A DNA stretch of 6,356 nt from Akkermansiaceae bacterium (GCA_018676385.1 JABHEX010000016.1:1-6356); one strand, 5' to 3'; shown: positions 1 through 6,158, numbered from the stretch's first letter. The notes: generated by a model not told the origin, from the sequence alone. Translations and numbers: made by a program.

Positions 1-1
1 T

Positions 2-448
2 CACCGTGAGGTTGCCTAGTTGGAAAGAGTCAACGGTTACAATAGAAATGGGTTTGATGTAGCCCTTATGGGTATTTGTCGATAGGAAGGCCCAACTGAA
101 CATTCGCTCGATTTCCTCGAGACATTCCACTGAGCCGTAGAGCGGTAGTGGGTTGTCACGCCGCCAGCAAAATGCGCGCAATTCGTCAAATCCTGTGATG
201 TGATCGAGGTGTGCGTGGGTGTAGAGCACCGCGTCCACCTGTGTTATGTTCTCTCTTAATGCCTGTTCACGTAAGTCTGGCCCACTGTCGACTAGAACTG
301 AGAATTCAGGTGTTTGTAGATAAACGGATGAACGCGTACGAGTTAGTAGGGGGTCACCAGACATGCATACTGGGCACTTGCAGCCGATCACTGGGACGCC
401 AGTCGAGGTGCTGGTGCCGAGGAAAGTGAGAGAAAATTCAAGTTTCAA
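2..448 (-). CDS. PhnP-like MBL-fold metal-dependent hydrolase, C-terminus cut off by window edge
   Basis: This is a metallo-beta-lactamase-fold hydrolase of the group that includes PhnP (phosphoribosyl 1,2-cyclic phosphate phosphodiesterase). Translation of the minus strand gives 149 open residues to the left window edge. Near the N-terminus is a glycine/serine-rich LGTSTSTGVPV strand-turn (residues 10-20). It is followed by CKCPVC (Cys23, Cys25, Cys28), which matches the structural zinc-binding cysteines of PhnP. RTRSS (37-41) and VDSGPD (53-58) follow, then the metal-binding THAHLDH motif (His78, His80, Asp82, His83). The later metal ligands lie outside the window. No in-frame ATG exists. 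I chose TTG at 448-446 because it puts the start just before the first beta-strand, as in the family; a TTG at 486-484 would add 13 residues. No clear ribosome binding site precedes either. The gene is divergent from recN. The family is well supported, but the substrate cannot be told; phosphodiesterase or nuclease-like activity is equally possible. Confidence 0.88.
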   Translation of the reverse strand, partial: MKLEFSLTFLGTSTSTGVPVIGCKCPVCMSGDPLLTRTRSSVYLQTPEFSVLVDSGPDLREQALRENITQVDAVLYTHAHLDHITGFDELRAFCWRRDNPLPLYGSVECLEEIERMFSWAFLSTNTHKGYIKPISIVTVDSFQLGNLTV

Positions 449-488
449 CTTGGCGAGATCTTGACATAATGCGGTGCTATAAGCCAAG
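449..488. repeat. Inverted repeat CTTGGC / GCCAAG between divergent genes
   Basis: CTTGGC at 449-454 is repeated in inverted orientation as GCCAAG at 483-488, with 28 nt between. The pair fills the space between the TTG start of the MBL gene and the recN start. It also encloses a TTGACA hexamer (461-466) and TATAAG (478-483), which are only 11 nt apart and so do not form a standard promoter. It could be an operator half-site pair or chance. No E. coli-type (CTGT-N8-ACAG) or Gram-positive-type (GAAC-N4-GTTC) LexA box is seen here. Confidence 0.25.
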
Positions 489-503
489 GATATTGGTAGT
501 AAG

Positions 504-2156
504 ATGCTTAGCCTATTAAAAATCAAAAATCTCGCGCTCGTGGATTCGCTCGTATGGCAGCTCGGTAGGGGGTTGATCGGGGTGACTGGTGAAACGGGCG
601 CTGGTAAGTCTGTTATTGTGGGCGCTCTCAAATTGGTGCTCGGAGAGCGTGCTGACAAGTCTCTGATTCGCACTGGCGAATCAGCTTGTACCGTGGAAGC
701 TGTTTTTGATTTGACTGACGCTCCAGCTGTAAATGCAGTGCTGGAAGACAGTGGGCTTGATCCTTGTGAAGACGGGCAACTCATTGTCAAACGTGTTATC
801 GGGCAGTCGTCTAATAAACAATTTATCAACAACTCGCCAGCGACTTTAGGTGTTTTAAAAAGCCTGGGTAGCCATCTCGTTGATTTGCATGGCCCACACG
901 ATCATCAGGGGTTGCTTTCGATAGACAGGCAGTTGGCAATGTTGGATGCTTATGCAGGTGCATTAGATGTCGCGCGTGATTTTCGGGCTGCATGGAGAAC
1001 ATGGCGAGAAAAGATAGATGCTCTTGAAGTATTTCAAAAATCAGGTGTGGCAGGAGAGCATGAGCTAGAGCTTTTACGGCACCAACTTGACGAGATTGAT
1101 GCTGCCCAAATAAATACTGACGAACTAATAATTCTGGAATCTGATTACCAGCGAGCCACTAACAGTTCGCGCTTGATTGAGCATGCAGGTGCAGCCCTTG
1201 GTATACTATCGGGCGATGATGCATTAATGGATCGGATAGGTAATTTGCAGCGAATATCCCGCGAACTTGAAAAGTTAGACCCTGTGGTACGTGAGACGCT
1301 GCATGGACTAGATCGCACAGTCCTTGAACTTCAGGAAATTGAGATTGGCCTCACTGAATATTTAGACGATATCAATACGGATCCTGCAGAACTTGCGCGT
1401 TTGGAAGACCGCATCAATACACTGGAGAATCTAAAAAGGAAATATGGTCCGACGCTGGAAGATGTTATTGCCCACCGCGAGCAAGTTGCCCGGCGTCTTG
1501 ATTCTGTGGAAAATCGAGCTGAACAGCTTCAGGCGCATCAACATGCTATTGATGTTTCGAGGCAGCAGGTTGATTCCTCAGGCGCTGCTCTCAGTGACCT
1601 ACGTAAGGAATCTGCACCGCGTTTGGCTAGAGACATTGCCCGGCATTTGAAAGAACTTGGTTTTAAACAGTCAGCATTTGAGATTCGATTTGCAGTACAT
1701 GATAAACCTGAAGCGAGTGGGTTAGAGGATGTTGAGTTCGAGTTTGGTCCGAACCCAGGGGAACCAATGAAGCCGCTACGCCAGATTGCATCCAGCGGGG
1801 AAATTTCCCGAGTCATGCTCTCAATTAAGAGCGCCCTTGCCGAACAGGATGCTACGCCATTGATGGTGTTTGATGAAATCGATGCGAATGTTGGGGGAGA
1901 AATTGCTCGCGCAGTGGGAGAGAAAATGGCTCGGCTTGGCGACCGCCATCAGGTTGTCGCAATCACTCATTTCCCGCAAGTTGCTGCATTGGCAGAACAT
2001 CATTTTGTGGTCAGCAAGAATGTTGAGAATGGCAGGACATGCTCGCGTTTAGTCGCCGTCGATGGAGAACTGCGAACGAACGAACTTGTGCGAATGTTAG
2101 GTGGGGGAGGGGAGCAGGTTCAGGCGATGGCTCAGAGCCTTTTGGCTGGCAAATAA
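504..2156 (+). CDS. recN: DNA repair protein RecN
   Basis: RecN is an SMC-like ATPase that acts in the cytoplasm on DNA double-strand breaks, helping hold broken ends and sister DNA together for RecA-dependent recombination. The 550 residues match the usual family length (about 550). The N-terminal half of the ATPase head starts with LLKIKNLALVDS and carries the Walker A motif GETGAGKS (29-36). A long central region (about 155-365), rich in Glu, Leu, Arg and Gln, is the expected coiled coil. The C-terminal half-head has the ABC signature SSGEISR (430-436), Walker B MVFDEID (454-460) and the H-loop histidine in AITHFPQ (His489). All ATPase motifs look intact. The ATG at 504 is the natural start because the family begins directly with this strand. 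Upstream there is only a weak GGTAG and a distant AAGGA. The gene ends with tandem stops (TAA TAG). RecN is commonly SOS-induced, but no recognisable LexA site is visible. Confidence 0.97.
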   Translation: MLSLLKIKNLALVDSLVWQLGRGLIGVTGETGAGKSVIVGALKLVLGERADKSLIRTGESACTVEAVFDLTDAPAVNAVLEDSGLDPCEDGQLIVKRVIGQSSNKQFINNSPATLGVLKSLGSHLVDLHGPHDHQGLLSIDRQLAMLDAYAGALDVARDFRAAWRTWREKIDALEVFQKSGVAGEHELELLRHQLDEIDAAQINTDELIILESDYQRATNSSRLIEHAGAALGILSGDDALMDRIGNLQRISRELEKLDPVVRETLHGLDRTVLELQEIEIGLTEYLDDINTDPAELARLEDRINTLENLKRKYGPTLEDVIAHREQVARRLDSVENRAEQLQAHQHAIDVSRQQVDSSGAALSDLRKESAPRLARDIARHLKELGFKQSAFEIRFAVHDKPEASGLEDVEFEFGPNPGEPMKPLRQIASSGEISRVMLSIKSALAEQDATPLMVFDEIDANVGGEIARAVGEKMARLGDRHQVVAITHFPQVAALAEHHFVVSKNVENGRTCSRLVAVDGELRTNELVRMLGGGGEQVQAMAQSLLAGK

Positions 2157-2158
2157 TA

Positions 2159-2171
2159 GCCCAGAGAGGGC
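2159..2171. terminator. Possible weak hairpin between convergent genes
   Basis: GCCC (2159-2162) and GGGC (2168-2171) can form a 4 bp G/C stem with the 5 nt loop AGAGA, directly after the recN stop. Read on the minus strand the stem is followed by TATTATTTG, slightly T-rich. That would suit termination of the convergent membrane-protein gene (2200-3120) better than of recN. The stem is short and the T-tract imperfect, so this is only a candidate. Confidence 0.25.
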
Positions 2172-2193
2172 GCATATATCGAGCTTCAGCGAG

Positions 2194-2203
2194 GTAAGCT
2201 TAC
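2194..2203. repeat. 10-nt perfect palindrome GTAAGCTTAC
   Basis: GTAAGCTTAC reads the same on both strands and contains the stop codon of the minus-strand membrane-protein gene (2200-2202). With no loop it is not a terminator hairpin by itself. It could be a dimeric protein binding site or chance. Confidence 0.2.
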
Positions 2204-3120
2204 TCACGCCTAGCATCAACGGGGGCATCAATGAGCTCTATGAATTCGGTACCTAAACTGTCCACGCTGGGTGCTTCTAGGACGAGGACTCTCCATGGTT
2301 TAGCCTCATCTACTTGATAGGCGTGAAATTGCCCTTCTTGGTGAAACCCATCAGATGCAGATACCTCGATGGTGTTGGAATCATTAGAGAATTTTCCATT
2401 TTTAAAAGACAGACTAACGGGGTCGCCAATGCTTTTATCATCAGCATTTTTGAAAAATAGGCGAAGTATTCCATTCTTGCTGGCAGTTTCATCTAGAGTA
2501 ATGGTTACGGCCGGCAAGACAACGGCCTCAAGGTTGACGCCCTGACCGTTTTTTGAAGTGATCCAGAATGTTGACAGAGCCGTAATGGTGGCCTGCTGCC
2601 CAACGATCGGCAATTCAACTTTTTCTCGTGTGTTGGCGATCTTATTTCGGTCACCCAACCAAATACAGCTCCATACGAGAAGCCCAATCATGACAGCTGC
2701 CAGTGAGGCGAGCGTTATTTTTTCTATCGCATTAAGTGAGTATTTTTTTGTGGCCGTATCTGCGACAGCGGTGTCTTTCACCGTTTTCTGAGGAATATCA
2801 GTAACCTTTTCCGCTGATTTAGGCTGAGGATCTTCATCCGATGCTTTCTTGGCTGGGATTTCCTTTTCGGTTTCTTCTAGACCCGTGTCTGGGTGGTTTT
2901 CAGCTTTGTTAGCATCTGCCATTGCTGACCTATCTTTTTTCTGAAAATCTTCTGTCAGGTTTTCTTTTGGTTCGTCAGCCTCAGTGGTCGTTTGTGTTAC
3001 ACTCTCGGGAGAATCTTCCCCAATATCGCAATCGTCGTCTAGGTCCCAGAGGTTTTCCTCTTCCAGTTGGATAGATACATCCTGGATTGTACGGGTTGTC
3101 TGCTTGTCTTTTTTATCCAT
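2200..3120 (-). CDS. Unknown single-pass membrane protein with long acidic cytoplasmic arm
   Basis: I do not recognise this 306-residue protein. Residues 1-134 are hydrophilic and low in complexity, rich in Asp, Glu, Lys, Thr and Ser; I count 36 acidic against 19 basic residues. The first 60 residues are especially acidic, with DLDDDCDIGED at 26-36. One hydrophobic segment at about 135-156 (ITLASLAAVMIGLLVWSCIWLG) has Lys on both sides. The remaining 150 residues look like a beta-rich domain with alternating hydrophobic strands and Gly/Asn turns (for example SLSFKNGKFSND). With no N-terminal signal peptide, the likely topology is a disordered cytoplasmic arm, one membrane helix and an exported C-terminal domain. 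The ATG at 3120 is preceded by no clear Shine-Dalgarno site. The gene is convergent with recN (43 nt between stops) and divergent from the ferredoxin cluster. That it is a real gene is likely from its length, coherent topology and fit between neighbours. Its function is unknown. Confidence 0.85.
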   Translation of the reverse strand: MDKKDKQTTRTIQDVSIQLEEENLWDLDDDCDIGEDSPESVTQTTTEADEPKENLTEDFQKKDRSAMADANKAENHPDTGLEETEKEIPAKKASDEDPQPKSAEKVTDIPQKTVKDTAVADTATKKYSLNAIEKITLASLAAVMIGLLVWSCIWLGDRNKIANTREKVELPIVGQQATITALSTFWITSKNGQGVNLEAVVLPAVTITLDETASKNGILRLFFKNADDKSIGDPVSLSFKNGKFSNDSNTIEVSASDGFHQEGQFHAYQVDEAKPWRVLVLEAPSVDSLGTEFIELIDAPVDARRE

Positions 3121-3300
3121 GATTAATGACTGGAATGCCTGAGGTTGAACAGAAGCTTCGAGTAAGTCGAATTAACTGTTTACGAGACGTTTGACCAGCA
3201 GAAATACAATTAGTAGAGCGAGTTTGTACAGATTTATGACTTGCTTCGTAGCCATTCTTGGGCGATGGAAACCCCGACAAATTAAGTAACATTTAACAAC

Positions 3301-3534
3301 ATGGCCGACAAAGAAGACATCAATCCAGAAAACGTTAAGGGCGAGTTCTATGTGGACAGCCAGTGTATCGACTGTGACCTGTGTCGCGAGACGTCACCAA
3401 ACAACTTCACCCGTGAAGAGGACGAGGGTTATTCCTACGTTTTTAAACAGCCAGAAAATGACGAAGAGCGAGAGCAATGCATCGAGGCTATGGAAGGTTG
3501 CCCAGTCGAGGCCATTGGCGACGATGGCAAATAA
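3301..3534 (+). CDS. Small acidic ferredoxin, single [4Fe-4S] type
   Basis: This is a cytoplasmic electron carrier of 77 residues with one iron-sulfur cluster motif. The ligands are CIDCDLC (Cys22, Cys25, Cys28) and the distal Cys67 in GCPVEAI. Each is typical of monocluster bacterial ferredoxins, which have lost the second cluster motif. Cys60, seven residues before Cys67, is an extra cysteine that could form a disulfide or be a spare ligand. The protein is strongly acidic: I count 23 Asp/Glu against 7 Lys/Arg, as usual for ferredoxins that dock on basic patches of partner enzymes. The partner is not evident from the neighbours. ATG at 3301 is the first in-frame start and is preceded by AT-rich sequence with no Shine-Dalgarno site. 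The 180 nt upstream hold a poor promoter candidate (TTGACC at 3191-3196, weak TAGAGC 17 nt later). It is the first gene of the apparent ferredoxin-dciA-HAD-folB operon, and its 3' end overlaps the next gene. Confidence 0.93.
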   Translation: MADKEDINPENVKGEFYVDSQCIDCDLCRETSPNNFTREEDEGYSYVFKQPENDEEREQCIEAMEGCPVEAIGDDGK

Positions 3535-3913
3535 ACGGCAACAGTCCAAATCGACAGGGAATACTCGTGCGCGGGTCAAGATACTAACGGAGTGGCGTGG
3601 TGGTATTGATCCTCCGGATCCAGCACGTAACATCCATGAGCCAGATGAATTCTTATCAGATTTGCTTAAGGTAATAGGTCTTTCAGGGGGAGTCGAAGAA
3701 GAGCGGTTGAAGCATGTTTGGGTAAGTGTTGCAGGTGAGTTCGTTGCACGTCACACCGTGCCTGTGTCCATCCGTGATGGCGTGCTCGTGCTCCGTGTGC
3801 TTCAACCCACAATGAAATTTCACCTGCAACAAATGAGTGGTAAGCTTCTTGCAAATCTTTGCCGTGAGCTTGGCAGTGATAGTATCAAACAGGTAATATT
3901 CAAAATTGGTTAG
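3524..3913 (+). CDS. DUF721 / DciA-like protein, probable replicative helicase loader
   Basis: This 129-residue protein has the DUF721 domain. In other bacteria this family includes DciA, which helps load the DnaB helicase at replication forks where DnaC/DnaI is absent. The N-terminus (1-40) is basic and probably flexible. The domain covers about 43-129, with helix FLSDLLKVIGL (43-53), then VWVSVAGEFVARHTVP (65-80; Trp66, Gly71, His77, Pro80), strand DGVLVLRVLQPT (85-96), a helix near LQQMSGKLLANL, and the typical closing strand IKQVIFKIG (121-129). I chose ATG 3524 because the upstream extension in this frame lies inside the ferredoxin gene and has no domain resemblance. This start overlaps the ferredoxin by 11 nt, implying translational coupling. 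GAGG at 3508-3511 is 12 nt upstream, too far to be a good site. DUF721 membership is well supported. The helicase-loading role is inferred from family knowledge, and verrucomicrobial members may differ. Confidence 0.88.
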   Translation: MANKRQQSKSTGNTRARVKILTEWRGGIDPPDPARNIHEPDEFLSDLLKVIGLSGGVEEERLKHVWVSVAGEFVARHTVPVSIRDGVLVLRVLQPTMKFHLQQMSGKLLANLCRELGSDSIKQVIFKIG

Positions 3914-3917
3914 AAAC

Positions 3918-4568
3918 ATGATACGGGAAAATATCCATCGCTATGAGAACTGGATTTTTGACTGGTCGGGAACACTTGTGGATGATCTGAGCATGGTGCT
4001 TGATGCCACGAACCACGTTATGGAGCATTATGGCTTAAGCAAGTTGAGCAGATCCGAGTTTCGTAGCCAATTTCGATTACCATACGCTGGATTTTATGAA
4101 GAAGTAATACCCAATGTTCCTTTGGATGAGCTTGAGAATCATTTCCGCGTTGGTTTTGCTGCTTCAGAGGCATCTGGTGTAACTACACCACTACTTCCTC
4201 ATGCCGTGGATTTTCTTCAGCATCTCTCTACCCGCAATAAACGCATGTTCATTCTCAGCTCGATGGATGCATCTTCGTTTCATCGTCACTCTCAGGAGCT
4301 AAATGTAGATCACTATTTTGAAGCTGCCTATGCAGGTGTACTCGATAAGCGAGATCAAATTCACCATGTGATCGATACACATCAACTTGATCCTAGCTGC
4401 ACAGTATTTCTCGGTGACATGCAACACGATATTGAGACTGCTCGCCATGGCGGTGTGGCATCGATTGCCCTGCTCACAGGTTACCAGAGTGCCTTGCAGC
4501 TGGAAAAATCGTCACCGGATCTTATTGCTCGCGATTTATTTGAGGTTAAAAATCTACTTAAAAGCTAA
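3918..4568 (+). CDS. HAD-superfamily hydrolase with DWSGT catalytic motif
   Basis: This 216-residue protein has the haloacid-dehalogenase fold, in which an aspartate nucleophile attacks a phosphate (or other) group with Mg2+ help. Motif I is FDWSGTLVDD with predicted nucleophile Asp15. Residues of about 20-90 form a helical C1-type cap like those of phosphoglycolate phosphatase. Motif II is in FILSSMD (Ser114/Ser115), motif III is probably Lys144 in LDKRDQI, and motif IV is FLGDMQHDIETAR (Asp167, Asp171). In ordinary HAD phosphatases the residue two after the nucleophile is a second Asp that acts as acid/base. Here it is Ser17, recalling the DWAGT motif of phosphonoacetaldehyde hydrolases. 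I chose ATG 3918, 4 nt after the dciA stop. A TTG at 3906 would add four residues and overlap dciA. Neither has a strong ribosome binding site. The superfamily is certain, the substrate is unknown, and its place before folB does not prove a role in folate synthesis. Confidence 0.9.
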   Translation: MIRENIHRYENWIFDWSGTLVDDLSMVLDATNHVMEHYGLSKLSRSEFRSQFRLPYAGFYEEVIPNVPLDELENHFRVGFAASEASGVTTPLLPHAVDFLQHLSTRNKRMFILSSMDASSFHRHSQELNVDHYFEAAYAGVLDKRDQIHHVIDTHQLDPSCTVFLGDMQHDIETARHGGVASIALLTGYQSALQLEKSSPDLIARDLFEVKNLLKS

Positions 4569-4573
4569 CCAGT

Positions 4574-4577
4574 GGAG
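4574..4577 (+). promoter_or_regulatory. Shine-Dalgarno site of folB
   Basis: GGAG lies 5 nt before the folB ATG at 4583. It is the only well-placed Shine-Dalgarno motif I see for any gene in the window, which makes it useful for fixing this start. Confidence 0.6.
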
Positions 4578-4582
4578 CGCTG

Positions 4583-4939
4583 ATGAAAGACACCGACGAA
4601 ATTATCATTAAAGGCTTACGTTTGATATGCCATGTTGGTGTGCCCGATGAGGAACGTGCACAGCCGCAGGAGCTGGCGCTTCATGTTATACTTCACCCCT
4701 TTTCCGACCCTCAGCCTCTGCAGGATGATATTACGCGTACTATCGACTACCACGCTGTTGCGCTACACATCGAGCAGCTCGCGTCCGAGCGTCCGCGCAA
4801 ACTCATCGAGACCTTGGCCGAGGACATAGCAGCCTCTGTCCTGGAAAACTTCTCTGTGAGCCGAGTCACTATTGAGATTGAGAAATTTATCCTGCCCAAT
4901 ACACGTAATGTGGGGGTGCGTATCACGCGTCTAGCCTGA
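4583..4939 (+). CDS. folB: Dihydroneopterin aldolase (FolB)
   Basis: FolB splits 7,8-dihydroneopterin into 6-hydroxymethyl-7,8-dihydropterin and glycolaldehyde, a step of tetrahydrofolate synthesis in the cytoplasm. The 118 residues match the normal length of the small, ring-forming FolB subunit. The sequence opens with IIIKGLRLICHVGVPDEER (7-25); Glu24 aligns with the conserved pterin-binding/catalytic Glu. Then come DYHAVALHI (55-63), the helix LIETLAEDIAASVL (74-87) and strand VTIEIEKFILPNT with the catalytic lysine at Lys101. The closing strand is NVGVRITRL. The IDYHAV and LIETLAEDI segments are strong family markers. The start follows a good GGAG site and lies 14 nt after the HAD stop, so it is probably the last gene of the ferredoxin-dciA-HAD-folB operon. 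No other folate gene is in the window. The related family FolX (epimerase) is an alternative, but the motifs favour FolB. Confidence 0.93.
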   Translation: MKDTDEIIIKGLRLICHVGVPDEERAQPQELALHVILHPFSDPQPLQDDITRTIDYHAVALHIEQLASERPRKLIETLAEDIAASVLENFSVSRVTIEIEKFILPNTRNVGVRITRLA

Positions 4940-4965
4940 CTGGTCCCATTGGCGAAGATGTGGCT

Positions 4966-4997
4966 TTGACACCCACCGCTTCATCAGGCATTATGAT
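4966..4997 (+). promoter_or_regulatory. Candidate housekeeping-type promoter for the ECF sigma gene
   Basis: A perfect -35 hexamer TTGACA (4966-4971) is followed after 17 nt by CATTAT (4989-4994), four of six matches to TATAAT. An overlapping TATGAT (4992-4997) matches better but at 20 nt spacing. The start codon of the sigma gene lies about 33 nt further on. If real, the sigma gene would be transcribed, at least partly, by the main sigma factor. I see no clear ECF-style GGAAC element in this gap. Confidence 0.5.
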
Positions 4998-5029
4998 ACC
5001 CCTCTGATACGGAATTACTCCAGCTACGT

Positions 5030-5644
5030 ATGGCAGAACGACAGAAAAAAACTATTGATCCCGACGCGGAGCTTGTCACGCGTGCACAGGAAGGAGATAC
5101 CCGTGCTTTCGACGAACTGGTAGTGAAATACAGCCGCAAGCTATATGGTATGGTATATAACATGACGTCGAACAAGGAAGATACCCATGACCTTCTTCAG
5201 GATACTTTTGCGAAAGCCTACCGTTCATTGCTTAAGTTTCAGGGCAAATCGACCTTCTATACATGGATTTACTCGATTTCTGTCAATACGACCCTGAATT
5301 TTCTCAAAAAACGGAAAAGGCGCGCCGTATACAGCTATAATGACATCGATTCTGGTATTCTGAGTGATTCCGCATTCATTGATCAGGCACATGCTGCCAA
5401 CCCTCGGCGACAGTCTAATATTCATGAACTGCAAAAAAAATTGAACGAAGCTATGCAGGAGCTGTCAGTAGACCATAGAACGGTTGTGACAATGTTCGAC
5501 ATCCAGAGCATGCCTCACGCTGAAATTAGTTGTATTCTCGGAGTATCCGAAGGAACTGTGAGATCTCGTCTATACTACGCACACAAACAGCTTCAAGGAT
5601 ACTTAGGAGAATTTATCACCCCCGCAAACAACTCAGACCATTAA
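5030..5644 (+). CDS. ECF-type RNA polymerase sigma factor (sigma-70 family, RpoE/SigW-like)
   Basis: This alternative sigma factor would direct RNA polymerase to a special promoter set, often for envelope or stress responses. Its 204 residues hold only regions 2 and 4, as in ECF factors. Region 2 covers about 27-96: FDELVVKYSRKLYGMVYNM, then DTHDLLQDTFAKAYRSL (51-67; core-binding and -10 contacts) and STFYTWIYSISVNTTLNFLKK (74-94; -10 melting and recognition, with Trp79 and Asn86). A linker with Ser/Asp and basic residues follows. Region 4 covers about 138-192, with ELSVDHRTVVTMFD and the helix-turn-helix MPHAEISCILGVSEGTVRSRLYYAHKQL (161-188). The ATG at 5030 is used because the family-typical DAELVTRAQEGD stretch follows shortly. 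No Shine-Dalgarno site is close. A membrane protein gene lies 121 nt downstream in the same direction, a common arrangement for a sigma and its inhibitor. Confidence 0.94.
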   Translation: MAERQKKTIDPDAELVTRAQEGDTRAFDELVVKYSRKLYGMVYNMTSNKEDTHDLLQDTFAKAYRSLLKFQGKSTFYTWIYSISVNTTLNFLKKRKRRAVYSYNDIDSGILSDSAFIDQAHAANPRRQSNIHELQKKLNEAMQELSVDHRTVVTMFDIQSMPHAEISCILGVSEGTVRSRLYYAHKQLQGYLGEFITPANNSDH

Positions 5645-5765
5645 TTCAACGATAAGCTAGATCAACGTCCCCAGCCCCAGACATACCTTATTACCACAAA
5701 GTCTTGCTGACCAAGCTCATCCTTTTTTGAATCAAATCGTGCCAATCAACTAACCATAATATACT

Positions 5766-6158
5766 ATGAAAGAAGAAAATTTTAGCGATGTCCAGAAACT
5801 CATTGCGCTCAAGCGTCATGAGCAACCTAACGATACTTATTTTGAAGAATTACTGGATGAGTTTCACCGCCGACAGCGGCTAGAGCTGCATAAACGGCCG
5901 GCATGTAGTCCGATACGCGAGCGAGTTGGCAATTGGTTCAGTGAAACCAGCAATTGGAAGCTCATCTGGGCGGGTAGCTTGGCATATTCCGTCCTTTTGG
6001 GCGTATTTTTTATCTGGCCCAAGGATATTGTTCTGAATGCGCCAGAGATACCTAACGCTCCAGTTAAGCATGTTTTGCCCGCTGGGCAGTCTGATCAGAC
6101 CGAGAGTGACATGCCAATTCCTGAAAAAGAGAAACCAGCAGTTCGAAAGACATTTTAG
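5766..6158 (+). CDS. Small single-pass membrane protein, candidate anti-sigma partner
   Basis: This 130-residue protein has a soluble N-terminal part (1-63), one hydrophobic segment at about 66-84 (LIWAGSLAYSVLLGVFFIW) and a Pro/Glu-rich tail of about 46 residues. The N-terminal part includes QKLIALKRHEQPNDTYFEELL (10-30) and the basic helix DEFHRRQRLELHKR (31-44). I recall similar 'KRHEQP..YF' openings beside sigma factor genes in Verrucomicrobia, but this is memory and not a search result. The layout suggests a cytoplasmic N-terminus, a membrane anchor and an exported tail, as in many anti-sigma factors. The zinc-binding HxxxCxxC motif of ZAS anti-sigmas is absent; there is one cysteine (Cys47). 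The ATG at 5766 has no Shine-Dalgarno site, and the 121 nt before it show no convincing promoter, so read-through from the sigma gene is plausible. The anti-sigma role is inferred from position and topology only. Confidence 0.8.
   Translation: MKEENFSDVQKLIALKRHEQPNDTYFEELLDEFHRRQRLELHKRPACSPIRERVGNWFSETSNWKLIWAGSLAYSVLLGVFFIWPKDIVLNAPEIPNAPVKHVLPAGQSDQTESDMPIPEKEKPAVRKTF

Noticed and set aside
211..429. 72-codon plus-strand open frame
   Set aside because: It lies opposite the well-supported MBL hydrolase, whose minus-strand translation contains the zinc and metal-binding motifs. The plus-strand product has no recognisable domain.
461..483. TTGACA and TATAAG as a recN promoter
   Set aside because: The hexamers are good but only 11 nt apart, too close for a standard sigma-70 promoter, and no better -10 lies at 16-18 nt.
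2558..2791. 77-codon plus-strand open frame inside the membrane-protein gene
   Set aside because: It overlaps the longer minus-strand gene completely, and its hydrophobic composition mirrors the membrane segment and strands on the other strand.
3350..3523. Upstream extension of the DUF721 frame with a start at 3350
   Set aside because: This part lies inside the ferredoxin gene in another frame and shows no family resemblance. The ATG at 3524 gives a normal DUF721 length.
5703..5728. CTTG/CAAG stem followed by TTTTTT after the sigma gene
   Set aside because: The stem is only 4 bp and the T-run begins 7 nt after it, so it does not make a credible intrinsic terminator.
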